Positions 1-6,405 are shown, numbered from the stretch's first letter. The stretch is 9,919 nt of DNA from an uncultured Geobacteraceae bacterium (GCA_903879825.1 CAIRND010000560.1:1-9919), one strand, 5' to 3'. Program-made: numbers and translations. Notes: generated by a model not told the origin, from the sequence alone.

Positions 1-967
1 GAAGGTTCACTACAGTGACTTAGGGTTGTCCAACACGAACGAGATGTTTGCTAAGGCTATGGCCGGTAAATACGCAATTCCTGCCTACAATTTCAATAAC
101 CTCGAACAGCTTCAGGCGATCATAACCGCGTGTATCGAGACCAACTCACCGGTGATTATCCAGGTTTCCAAAGGGGCCCGCAGTTACGCTAATGAAACCA
201 TGCTCCGTTGTATGGCGATGGGTGCGGTGCAGATGGCGCGTGAAGCTGGTTCCAATATCCCTATTTGCCTGCATCTTGATCACGGTGACACGTTTGAGCT
301 TTGTAAATCCTGCGTTGATAGTGGCTTTTCATCCGTTATGATTGACGGTTCCCATCTGCCGTTTGAAGAAAATATGGCACTTGCCAAGAAAGTTGTCGAA
401 TATGCCCACCAGTTCGGTGTTTCGGTTGAAGCGGAGTTAGGTGTGCTCGCCGGTATAGAAGATGAAATATCTGCGGAACATTCTACCTATACCAAACCGG
501 AAGAGGTTGAAGAGTTCGTGAAAAATACCGGCGTTGATTCATTGGCTATCTCCATCGGAACAAGCCACGGAGCGTTTAAATTTAAAGCGGGACAGCCGGT
601 TCCGCCGCTTCGGTTCGATATTCTGGAAGAGTGCGAACGACGTATCCCCGGTTTCCCCATCGTTCTTCATGGCGCCTCATCGGTGGTTCAGGAGTACGTC
701 GCATTGATCAATCAGTATGGAGGCAACCTTGAGGGTGCCGTGGGTATCCCCGAGGACCAGCTGCGCAGGGCGGCCGCGAGTGCTGTCTGCAAAATTAATA
801 TTGATTCTGACGGCCGGTTGGCGGTAACCGCAAAAATCCGGGAGTATTTTGCCAAAGATCCCAAAGAATTTGATCCGCGCAAATATCTCGGGGAAGCGCG
901 TAAAGAACTGGTTAAGCTGGTAAAACACAAGAACGAAACCGTTCTTGGTTCAGCCGGTAAAGCCTGA
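1..967 (+). CDS. fba: Class II fructose-bisphosphate aldolase, 5'-partial
   Basis: This enzyme cleaves fructose-1,6-bisphosphate to glyceraldehyde-3-phosphate and dihydroxyacetone phosphate, or runs the reverse reaction in gluconeogenesis, in the cytoplasm. The family is metal (Zn) dependent. Visible signatures are HLDHGD beginning at base 272 (catalytic Asp and a metal-binding His), VEAELG, TSHGAFKF, LHGASS and the phosphate-binding KINIDSDGR. The frame is open from base 2 (K-V-H-Y-S-D-L-G-L-S-N-T), which is the usual N-terminus of the family, so the TTG at 26 is not the start. Base 1 is G and could be the last base of the missing ATG, in which case the protein is 322 residues and only two bases are lost. 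It is followed 27 bp later by a PilZ gene on the same strand. The family call is very secure; the exact start is inferred. Confidence 0.95.
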   Translation, partial: KVHYSDLGLSNTNEMFAKAMAGKYAIPAYNFNNLEQLQAIITACIETNSPVIIQVSKGARSYANETMLRCMAMGAVQMAREAGSNIPICLHLDHGDTFELCKSCVDSGFSSVMIDGSHLPFEENMALAKKVVEYAHQFGVSVEAELGVLAGIEDEISAEHSTYTKPEEVEEFVKNTGVDSLAISIGTSHGAFKFKAGQPVPPLRFDILEECERRIPGFPIVLHGASSVVQEYVALINQYGGNLEGAVGIPEDQLRRAAASAVCKINIDSDGRLAVTAKIREYFAKDPKEFDPRKYLGEARKELVKLVKHKNETVLGSAGKA

Positions 968-982
968 TTTGTCGTGTGCCAC

Positions 983-989
983 AGGAGGT
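983..989 (+). promoter_or_regulatory. Strong Shine-Dalgarno for the PilZ gene
   Basis: AGGAGGT lies 5 nt before the ATG at 995. It is a near-ideal ribosome binding site and fixes the start of the PilZ protein. It sits in the 27-bp gap after the aldolase stop, so independent translation initiation is expected even if the two genes share a transcript. Confidence 0.85.
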
Positions 990-994
990 AACAG

Positions 995-1369
995 ATGAGT
1001 ACCCGTAAGTTTTCCCGTGTACAATTTAACGTCGGGGCGACCGTAAAAATCGCTGATAGACAGTTTCAAGGCGCTGTTGAAAACCTCAGCATGACCGGTA
1101 TGTTTCTTGTCACAAATGAGCAGCTTACCGGCGGTGAAGTAGCCAATATTACTATTGTTCTTACCGGCACTCTGCCGGAAATAGCGGTGAGTTTCACTGG
1201 TGTTGTCAGCCGAATAACTGAAGATGGCGTCGGTTTTACCTTCGAAAAGATGGATCTCGACTCTTACATGCATCTTAAAAATATTATTGCGTATAACATC
1301 GACGATGCAGAAAAAGTTATGGAAGAGATTGGCCATTCTATTGATGAAAAATTTGCATCAGATAAATAA
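995..1369 (+). CDS. Small single-domain PilZ protein, likely c-di-GMP binding
   Basis: This 124-residue protein is essentially one PilZ domain. The two canonical c-di-GMP motifs are present: RxxxR as R4-K-F-S-R8 and N/DxSxxG as N30-L-S32-M-T-G35. Beta-strand-rich sequence follows (residues about 35-88), then an acidic C-terminal helix (about residues 90-120). There is no signal peptide or membrane segment, so it should be cytoplasmic. PilZ proteins of this size usually act as adaptors that change partner binding when c-di-GMP is bound. The GAF/MCP-like gene starting 29 bp downstream on the same strand is a natural candidate partner, though this is inference from position only. All key binding residues are intact. 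Confidence 0.9.
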   Translation: MSTRKFSRVQFNVGATVKIADRQFQGAVENLSMTGMFLVTNEQLTGGEVANITIVLTGTLPEIAVSFTGVVSRITEDGVGFTFEKMDLDSYMHLKNIIAYNIDDAEKVMEEIGHSIDEKFASDK

Positions 1370-1398
1370 AGGTCAGGAATGAGATTGAGGACGGCACT

Positions 1399-3378
1399 AT
1401 GAAAAAGAATTCACTGCTGTTTTCTTCCGTCGGCTTCCTGCTCGGCGGGGCTGCCCCCATTGGCTGGATCGCAATTAGGCTGTTTTTCTATTATGATTTC
1501 AGACATGGTCTTTTTGAACAGATTTTTCATGATATCTTAAAAGACGGCGAACATCTTGCGCTATACGGTTATATGGGGGGCGGCACCGCCATCGTTATTT
1601 CGGTTCTCGGTTATTTTATCGGCAAGAATAGTGATGAACTGCTTAAGCGGGCTGCCGAGCTTGATGTTCTTCATCAGGAAGTTGCCGAACAGAAGGAAAT
1701 CTTTGAAAATCGTTACAAAGTGTTAGATAGAAATATTAAAAACTTCCATCAAATCAGCAGCAAAATTCAAAAATCACTCAATCTTGATGAAGTCTTACAG
1801 TTATGTGCCGAGGGTCTGCACGATGTCCTGGGGTACGAGCGAGTTAATATTCTGATGGCTGACGAAGGAGGCGCGCAGCTGCGCTTCTTTGCTGCTGTCG
1901 GAACAGAAGGTTTTGACAAATCTGATGTTGTCATGCCGATAGATTCCACTATCGGTGTCATCGCAAAGTGTTTCAACGAACGTAAGGTCTATCTGATTGA
2001 TGATATCTCGCGCTACTCCGAAGATTATCATTTGAAATCCCCCCACAACAGGCTGAAACCGCTCCGTTCAAAACGATTTATACTCTGTCCCATTGTGGTA
2101 AGGAATGAATCAATCGGTGTTTTTGGGCTTGATAACAAAAACAGCCACCGCGCCCTCAACGACTCTGATGTCGATACCATCCTGCTTTTCGCCGATCAGG
2201 TGTCATCAGCGATCACCCGGATTAATTTGTTGACATCAATTGACACGCTGACCTCTGAAATGGAAAGCTCATTCAAGTTTCTGCTGGCAAGCCGAGATCA
2301 GTATTCCCGGAATGTTGGCAATCTGCGCGATGCTGTCGATTCTGTTGCCGATGGAACTTCCATCATCGCTTCCGCTTCTGAAGGCGTGATGGCTTCGGTC
2401 GATGAGACCAGTTCCGCTGTTAATCAAATATCGGTTGCCATTGAACAGGTTACCAAAAATCTGGATCATCTCGCAGGCGTTGTCCATCAATCGGCATCAG
2501 CTATGGAACAGATTCGCAGGACCATTGGCAATGTTGAACAGAATGCAGCTATTTCACACGAAGTTTCCCATCAGGTAAAAGAGCGTGCTGAAGAGAGTCG
2601 GGCTGTGGTCACGGAGACGATCAAAGCCCTTGACGAAATCAAACACTCGGTTGGCCTTTCATTTGACGCCATTCAGCGTCTGGCAGAGAACAGCAGCCGT
2701 ATTGAAAATATCGTCAACGTCATTAACAACATCACGAAACGTACCAATCTGCTGGCACTTAACGCTTCAATTATTGCCGCTCAGGCGGGAGAATACGGCA
2801 AGAGTTTTGGCGTTGTTGCCGATGAAATAAGAAATTTATCACTCCAGACCGGACATTCAACCGGTGAGATTACCTCAATTATCGAAGAAATAATGAGCGA
2901 ATCAAAAGCTGCTGCCAATAATATCAAGGCTACTAAAGACCTGGTACATCGCGGTGTTGAATTGGGACGTTCCACAGGAGAGTCGCTCACGGCGATTTTC
3001 GACAGTTCCAGTTGCTCGCTTGATATGACCAAAAAAATTAAACTGGCGACACAGGAACAGGTTTCCAGCGTCCAGATGGTGGCACGCTCCATAGATGAAA
3101 TCAGTTCCATGACCGCGCAGATTTTTGCGGGATCGACAGATCAGTCGAAGGCGACCAAAAGCATTGCCCGATCAATTGAAACCATTAAGGATATGACCCA
3201 TGAAATGGTTAATTCCACAACGCGCCAGGTTGATGATGGAAAGCTGATTCGTCGTAATGTGGAATCGGTCAGCGTCATGGTCACCGAAATGTTTGATAAT
3301 ATGGAGATGCGCCGGGTACAAAGTGCCGAAGTTGTCAAGGAGATGGAACAGATGAAAAGTCTGACCAGCCCAAACTAA
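1399..3378 (+). CDS. Membrane GAF-domain methyl-accepting chemotaxis-like protein with divergent tip
   Basis: This 659-residue protein has two hydrophobic segments (about 5-30 and 57-76) separated by a short loop of about 26 residues, too short for a usual periplasmic sensor domain. A coiled-coil stretch (about 78-125), a GAF domain (about 128-278) and a long helical signalling region (about 285-655) follow. I see no HAMP domain, so input probably comes through the cytoplasmic GAF. The MCP hairpin tip is recognisable around TNLLALNAS (449-457), followed by AGEYGKSFGVVADEIRNL. Residues normally conserved for receptor trimer contact are changed: aligned to E. coli Tsr, F373 is K447, E385 is I459 and R388 is Q462. 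A methylation-like ASVDETSSA segment lies near 332-340. There is no C-terminal NWETF-type tail. The start is supported by TTGAGG at 1385-1390. It may signal to a non-standard Che array or be a receptor-like regulator working with the upstream PilZ protein. Confidence 0.88.
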   Translation: MKKNSLLFSSVGFLLGGAAPIGWIAIRLFFYYDFRHGLFEQIFHDILKDGEHLALYGYMGGGTAIVISVLGYFIGKNSDELLKRAAELDVLHQEVAEQKEIFENRYKVLDRNIKNFHQISSKIQKSLNLDEVLQLCAEGLHDVLGYERVNILMADEGGAQLRFFAAVGTEGFDKSDVVMPIDSTIGVIAKCFNERKVYLIDDISRYSEDYHLKSPHNRLKPLRSKRFILCPIVVRNESIGVFGLDNKNSHRALNDSDVDTILLFADQVSSAITRINLLTSIDTLTSEMESSFKFLLASRDQYSRNVGNLRDAVDSVADGTSIIASASEGVMASVDETSSAVNQISVAIEQVTKNLDHLAGVVHQSASAMEQIRRTIGNVEQNAAISHEVSHQVKERAEESRAVVTETIKALDEIKHSVGLSFDAIQRLAENSSRIENIVNVINNITKRTNLLALNASIIAAQAGEYGKSFGVVADEIRNLSLQTGHSTGEITSIIEEIMSESKAAANNIKATKDLVHRGVELGRSTGESLTAIFDSSSCSLDMTKKIKLATQEQVSSVQMVARSIDEISSMTAQIFAGSTDQSKATKSIARSIETIKDMTHEMVNSTTRQVDDGKLIRRNVESVSVMVTEMFDNMEMRRVQSAEVVKEMEQMKSLTSPN

Positions 3379-3413
3379 GTGTAGCGGGCTCCTGGAATGA
3401 ATCTAAATCCGGA

Positions 3414-3560
3414 AGTTCATTTCCACAAAAAGGCGCAAAATTAAAAAAAACAGCATGTTAGTTGACTAAATATTTAACCTGTTTGGTGCATCTTGATGCA
3501 TGTCATAACTCAATGGTCTCTTTGCGCTTTTTGCGCCTTTTTGTGGCTAACTGCTTTTTC
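3414..3560 (+). repeat. Dispersed inverted-repeat element, copy 1
   Basis: This is one of two related ~150-bp non-coding elements in the window (the other is at 9397-9546). It has perfect 18-bp inverted arms, CCACAAAAAGGCGCAAAA at 3423-3440 and its exact reverse complement at 3529-3546, separated by 88 bp. The centre contains AATATTTAACCTGTTTGGTG (3469-3488), identical over 20 nt to the second copy, and a small palindrome TGCATC-TT-GATGCA at 3487-3500. Similarity to copy 2 extends beyond the arms on both sides (AGTTCATT on the left, a T-rich stretch on the right). It begins 35 bp after the chemoreceptor stop and could form a long hairpin in RNA, perhaps acting as a transcript end. It encodes no protein that I can see. 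It may be a MITE-like or REP-like element; mobility is unproven. Confidence 0.8.
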
Positions 3561-3635
3561 AAGGATAAATATCTGGATTTAAATATTCGGCTCTGATATT
3601 TTGGCACTCTGCCATGACGGCTACCCATACGGGAG
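3561..3635 (+). other. Intergenic spacer with two short hairpins
   Basis: No gene is seen here. There are two small inverted repeats: AAATAT (3581-3586) with ATATTT (3596-3601), and TGGCA-CTC-TGCCA at 3602-3614. They lie between the repeat element and the proposed panB promoter. They could belong to a weak terminator or to a longer version of the panB leader; I cannot tell which. Confidence 0.4.
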
Positions 3636-3665
3636 TTGATCAAACAGCGGCAGATAATTTATACA
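3636..3665 (+). promoter_or_regulatory. Candidate sigma-70 promoter for the panB leader
   Basis: TTGATC at 3636-3641 (4 of 6 against TTGACA) is followed after 18 bp by TATACA at 3660-3665 (4 of 6 against TATAAT). It would start transcription near 3672, just at the first leader hairpin. The match is moderate. A transcript start further upstream is possible. Confidence 0.4.
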
Positions 3666-3667
3666 TA

Positions 3668-3774
3668 CCGCACGGATTTGGAAGCGAACCGGGACGGAAG
3701 GGGTACCCCTCACAGAGAAGGTGTAATGCTACACTGCTCTGTCCGTTCATAACGCGCCTTCCGGCGCTTTTTTT
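3668..3774 (+). promoter_or_regulatory. Structured panB 5' leader, candidate pan-type riboswitch/attenuator
   Basis: The ~107 nt ahead of panB can fold into several helices. Hairpin 1 pairs CGG(A)UUUG (3673-3680) with CGAACCG (3685-3691) around a GAAG loop, leaving A3676 bulged; C3671-G3692 can extend it, leaving A3672 bulged as well. Hairpin 2 pairs ACAGAG (3712-3717) with CUCUGU (3737-3742) and GGUGUA (3720-3725) with UACACU (3730-3735), with an AA/G internal loop. A palindrome AGGGGTACCCCT lies at 3699-3710. The leader ends in an intrinsic terminator. CGGAAGG (3695-3701) is perfectly complementary to CCUUCCG (3757-3763) inside that terminator, so an antiterminator is possible; ACGGA (3694-3698) can instead pair with UCCGU (3742-3746). 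The published pan RNA motif, as I recall it, is a hairpin with bulged adenosines upstream of pantothenate genes, known in deltaproteobacteria. The match here is from memory and context, not a covariance search. Confidence 0.5.
3754..3774 (+). terminator. Intrinsic terminator in the panB leader
   Basis: GCGCC-TTCC-GGCGC (3754-3767) is a perfect 5-bp GC stem with a 4-nt loop, followed by seven T residues (3768-3774). It lies only 18 bp before the panB ATG and no promoter fits in between. Transcription of panBCD must therefore either read through it or be controlled by it. Confidence 0.85.
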
Positions 3775-3780
3775 GTTTAC

Positions 3781-3784
3781 GGAG
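3781..3784 (+). promoter_or_regulatory. Shine-Dalgarno deciding the panB start
   Basis: GGAG ends 8 nt before ATG 3793. The in-frame GTG at 3784 overlaps this site and has only T-rich sequence upstream, so ATG 3793 is the better start. Confidence 0.7.
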
Positions 3785-3792
3785 TGAGTGGA

Positions 3793-4593
3793 ATGAGAAA
3801 AAAAACGACGATACCGGACATTCTCAAGATGAAGCAGAATGGCCAGCGTATTACGGTCCTGACGGCATATGATTACCCTTTTGCGCGCCTTGTTGATGGC
3901 GGTGGTGTGGATGTTATCCTGGTAGGTGATTCTGCGGGTGTTGTTGTCGCCGGGCATGACACGACCCTGCCGGTGACTATGGATGAAATGCTGTATCATG
4001 TGCGAGCGGTAAAACGTGCCGATCCCAAGGCTCTTGTGGTTGCCGATATGCCATTTATGTCATATCAGACCGGTATCGATGATGCCTGCCGCAACTGTGG
4101 CCGAATGATCAAGGAAGGGGGCGCCGAGGCGGTCAAGGTGGAGGGTGGCAGTAATATGGCGCATGTTATCAGGGCTGTTTCAGCGATTGATATTCCGGTC
4201 ATGGCCCACATCGGTCTGACGCCGCAATCGGTTCACCGCATGGGTGGTTATCGGGTTCAGGGTAGAAACGATCAAGCCGAGCGAATTATGGCAGATGCCG
4301 TTGCAGTGCAGGAAGCCGGTGCTTTTGCCGTAGTGCTGGAGGGTATACCGGCATCGTTGGCAGCCAAAATCAGTGCTGAACTGACTATCCCGACTATCGG
4401 TATTGGAGCCGGTCCTTCCTGTGATGGCCAAGTTCTGGTGATCCACGACATTCTCGGACTTTGTGAAAAATACTCACCAAAGTTCGTCAAGCGTTATGCC
4501 GACCTGGCTCCGCTCATTTCCGCTGCCGTGACGCAGTATGTTGCCGAAGTTCGCAGCGGCGAATTCCCAACAGAAGAACATTCATTCAGCTAG
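3793..4593 (+). CDS. panB: 3-methyl-2-oxobutanoate hydroxymethyltransferase (ketopantoate hydroxymethyltransferase)
   Basis: PanB transfers a hydroxymethyl group from 5,10-methylene-tetrahydrofolate to 2-oxoisovalerate to make ketopantoate, the first committed step of pantothenate synthesis. The 266-residue product has the expected family length and landmarks: TAYDYPFA (24-31), VGDSAG (44-49) with D46, a metal-site aspartate, VADMPFMSY (83-91) with D85, KVEGG (115-119), MAHIGLTPQ (137-145), LEGIP with the catalytic-type E183, and IGIGAGPSCDGQ near residues 202-213. It is a cytoplasmic TIM-barrel enzyme. It is the first gene of panBCD and lies directly behind a terminator-bearing leader, suggesting transcriptional attenuation of the whole operon. 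The stop is 22 bp before the panC start. All motifs are intact. Confidence 0.97.
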   Translation: MRKKTTIPDILKMKQNGQRITVLTAYDYPFARLVDGGGVDVILVGDSAGVVVAGHDTTLPVTMDEMLYHVRAVKRADPKALVVADMPFMSYQTGIDDACRNCGRMIKEGGAEAVKVEGGSNMAHVIRAVSAIDIPVMAHIGLTPQSVHRMGGYRVQGRNDQAERIMADAVAVQEAGAFAVVLEGIPASLAAKISAELTIPTIGIGAGPSCDGQVLVIHDILGLCEKYSPKFVKRYADLAPLISAAVTQYVAEVRSGEFPTEEHSFS

Positions 4594-4615
4594 GCATCAC
4601 AGCCATAGGAATTTC

Positions 4616-5467
4616 ATGCAAATAATTAACAGTATTGTACATATGCAGGCACTTGCCATCGCTCCGGAACGGGGGGGGAGGCGTATCACTTTTGTTCCCA
4701 CCATGGGTTTTCTTCATGAGGGGCATGCCTCTTTGCTGCGCGAAGGGCGCACACGAGGCGATGTCCTGGTACTGTCAATTTTTGTTAACCCGATTCAGTT
4801 CGGAAAAAATGAAGATCTGGACCGTTATCCCCGCGATATGGAACGCGATTGTCAGTTGGCCGACGCATGTGGTGTTGACATCGTCTTCATCCCGACTGTG
4901 GCGGAAATGTATCCGCAGGGGTTTCAGACCGGAGTCACCGTACGTGATATCGCCCTGCCGCTCTGCGGTGCCAGTCGCCCGGGACACTTTGACGGCGTGG
5001 CAACCGTTGTCGCCAAACTGTTTAATATTGTCCGTCCTGACGTGGCGCTCTTCGGTTGTAAGGATTATCAACAATTGGCCGTTATTCGTACCATGACCGC
5101 AGACCTGAACATGCCGGTCGAGATAGTAGGCATGCCCATTGTACGCGAGGCTGATGGCGTGGCAATGAGTTCAAGAAACGCATATCTTTCAGCCTCTGAA
5201 CGGCAAAGCGCGCTCTGTCTGATTCAGGCCATCAAGCGGGCGCGCGGGTTGTACGCCGCCGGAGAACGGTCCACCTCGGTGCTCATACGGGAAGCACGTG
5301 CCGTTATTGAACAGGAAACTGCTGCTGTTGTTGACTATGTTGAATGTAGAAATGGCGAAACGTTACATGAGTCGGACCTTGCTGACGGCGGTACTCTGCT
5401 GGCGTTGGCAGTGAAAATTGGACAAACCAGACTGATCGACAATACCGTTTTTGGAGAGGAGTTGTAA
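4616..5467 (+). CDS. panC: Pantothenate synthetase (pantoate-beta-alanine ligase)
   Basis: PanC joins pantoate and beta-alanine in an ATP-dependent reaction through a pantoyl-adenylate. The protein is 283 residues, the same length as the E. coli enzyme. It carries the nucleotidyl-transferase HxGH motif as H34-E-G-H37 within VPTMGFLHEGH, the NPIQFGKNEDLDRYPRD block (58-74), PGHFDGVATVV (122-132), GCKDYQQLAVI (147-157) and the KMSKS-like MSSRN (184-188). ATG 4616 is chosen because AGGA lies 5 nt upstream and because the length and N-terminus fit the family; an in-frame ATG at 4538 would run far into panB. A run of eight G residues (4671-4678) encodes Arg-Gly-Gly just before the active site and is prone to sequencing or replication slippage. 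The frame is intact here. Confidence 0.96.
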   Translation: MQIINSIVHMQALAIAPERGGRRITFVPTMGFLHEGHASLLREGRTRGDVLVLSIFVNPIQFGKNEDLDRYPRDMERDCQLADACGVDIVFIPTVAEMYPQGFQTGVTVRDIALPLCGASRPGHFDGVATVVAKLFNIVRPDVALFGCKDYQQLAVIRTMTADLNMPVEIVGMPIVREADGVAMSSRNAYLSASERQSALCLIQAIKRARGLYAAGERSTSVLIREARAVIEQETAAVVDYVECRNGETLHESDLADGGTLLALAVKIGQTRLIDNTVFGEEL

Positions 5468-5469
5468 TC

Positions 5470-5865
5470 ATGCAGAGAATTATGTTGAAGAGTAAAATCC
5501 ACCGCGCGACGGTAACCGGAGCTGATCTGCACTATGAGGGCAGCGTTACCATCGACCGCGACCTGATGGATGCCGCTGATATTGTTTCCTACGAAAAAGT
5601 TGCCGTCTGGAATGTCACCAACGGCAACCGTCTTGAGACCTATGCCATTGAAGGGCAACGCGGGTCGGGTGTTATCTGTCTCAATGGTGCTGCGGCGCGT
5701 CTGATGGCACCGAAAGACTTGGTGATCATCGCCAGTTTTGTAAATATGGAAAATGCCGAAGCGATAAAATATGAGCCAAAACTGGTCTTTGTCGATGAAG
5801 AAAATCGTATGTTGCCAACGCGCAAAGAAGATGCCGGACAGGCAAAACTGAAGTGCGTGCATTAA
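5470..5865 (+). CDS. panD: Aspartate 1-decarboxylase proenzyme
   Basis: PanD makes beta-alanine, the co-substrate of PanC, by decarboxylating aspartate with a pyruvoyl cofactor. The 131-residue proenzyme has the conserved start LKSKIHRATVTGADLHY and the self-cleavage site G24-S25 in YEGSVTID; Ser25 would become the pyruvoyl group of the alpha chain. Later landmarks are K46-V-A-V-W-N-V, the N61-G-N-R turn-like segment being shifted to about 51-54 (TNGNR), and LNGAAARL near 76-83. The start lies 2 bp after the panC stop, with GAGAGGAG at 5454-5461 inside the end of panC as ribosome binding site. Translation is therefore probably coupled to panC. All three genes needed to go from ketoisovalerate and aspartate to pantothenate, except ketopantoate reductase, are in this operon. 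Confidence 0.96.
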   Translation: MQRIMLKSKIHRATVTGADLHYEGSVTIDRDLMDAADIVSYEKVAVWNVTNGNRLETYAIEGQRGSGVICLNGAAARLMAPKDLVIIASFVNMENAEAIKYEPKLVFVDEENRMLPTRKEDAGQAKLKCVH

Positions 5866-5890
5866 GCGCTGAAATACGTTTAAAATAAAT

Positions 5891-5923
5891 AGAGAGGCGG
5901 AAAACCTGGTTTTCCGCCTCTCT
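5891..5923. terminator. Bidirectional hairpin terminator between panD and the ankyrin gene
   Basis: AGAGAGGCGGAAAA (5891-5904) and its exact reverse complement (5910-5923) form a perfect 14-bp stem with loop CCTGG. It lies 25 bp after the panD stop and 45 bp after the convergent ankyrin gene's stop. The flanks are A/T-rich. The better T tract is on the minus-strand side (complement of taaaataaat at 5881-5890), so it should terminate the ankyrin transcript well and panBCD at least partly. Confidence 0.85.
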
Positions 5924-5968
5924 CACATTAAAATTAGATGTGTTTCTGTGTGCCTGTCCATATTGATC

Positions 5969-6391
5969 TCAGGCATTCGCCGGTTTGGCCCGTTCTGCCT
6001 TCTTCAGCAATGCCGAAGCGAGCGGATGGCAGTTGTTCTCGGCATACATGTCGGCTGTCGTGCCGCTCGGCGTTTTGAGTGACGGATTTGCTCCGCCATC
6101 GAGTAATGCCTGCACTGTTTGGTTGCATCCGTAGATGGCGGCCAACATAAGCGGCGTATGGCCTTCAAGGTCGCGGATATTGGTGTCAGCACCGTTTTTG
6201 ACCAGCACGTTGACAATTTCCGTATGCCCGTTGGCTGCAGCATAGTGGAGGGGCGTTTTGCCTTTATCGCTGCACACGGTAATGTCGGCGCCGCGGTGCA
6301 GCAGATCCAGCACGAAATCCTTGAGCCCTTCTTTGGAAGCACTGATCAGTGGTGTGTGGCCATGACGATCTTTTGAATTCACGCTTTCCAT
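5969..6391 (-). CDS. Small soluble ankyrin-repeat protein
   Basis: This 140-residue protein is made almost wholly of ankyrin repeats. Repeat 1 is about residues 8-40 (GHTPLISASKEG...LLHRGAD), repeat 2 about 42-73 (GKTPLHYAAANGHTEIV...LVKNGAD), repeat 3 about 74-106 (GHTPLMLAAIYGCNQTV...LLDGGAN), and a degenerate fourth repeat with a basic tail follows (107-140). There is no signal peptide or membrane segment, so a cytoplasmic protein-binding role is likely. The partner is unknown. ATG 6391 is chosen because GGGAGGA sits 7 nt upstream; an in-frame ATG at 6460 would add a 23-residue extension unlike ankyrin proteins. It is a single gene on the minus strand, convergent with panD and divergent from ysxC. 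I do not assign a specific function. Confidence 0.9.
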   Translation of the reverse strand: MESVNSKDRHGHTPLISASKEGLKDFVLDLLHRGADITVCSDKGKTPLHYAAANGHTEIVNVLVKNGADTNIRDLEGHTPLMLAAIYGCNQTVQALLDGGANPSLKTPSGTTADMYAENNCHPLASALLKKAERAKPANA

Positions 6392-6398
6392 AATTACT

Positions 6399-6405
6399 TC
6401 CTCCC
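6399..6405 (-). promoter_or_regulatory. Shine-Dalgarno deciding the ankyrin gene start
   Basis: On the minus strand GGGAGGA ends 7 nt before the ATG at 6391. It is a strong site and rules in favour of the 140-residue protein. A perfect hairpin CGGGCA-CCAT-TGCCCG (6419-6434) lies just upstream in the leader; I see no convincing minus-strand promoter boxes. Confidence 0.75.

Noticed and set aside
950..1336. Minus-strand open frame opposite the PilZ gene
   Set aside because: The PilZ frame has intact motifs and a strong ribosome site. The antisense frame has no recognisable domain.
1379..1402. Seven-codon frame MRLRTAL whose stop overlaps the chemoreceptor start (ATGA)
   Set aside because: It could be a leader peptide giving coupled translation, but the only purine-rich site sits too close to its ATG. 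A short frame like this is expected by chance.
3414..3560. The repeat as a CRISPR unit or an IS element
   Set aside because: There are two distant copies rather than a regular array, and there is no transposase frame inside or beside either copy.
3700..3709. GGGGTACCCC palindrome as an operator
   Set aside because: It is a perfect 10-bp palindrome, but there is no known regulator match and it lies inside the proposed leader RNA. It is reported only as part of that leader.
3784..3792. GTG at 3784 as the panB start
   Set aside because: It overlaps the GGAG ribosome site, and the sequence before it is only a T run. ATG 3793 has correct spacing and matches the family N-terminus.
3640..3999. Minus-strand open frame of 119 codons across the panB leader and panB start
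   Set aside because: It has no family resemblance or ribosome site, and it overlaps both the leader RNA structure and a certain gene. It is a shadow of panB.
4538..4615. In-frame ATG at 4538 extending panC upstream
   Set aside because: It would overlap panB by 56 bp and add 26 residues not found in the family. ATG 4616 gives the usual 283-residue protein with an AGGA site.
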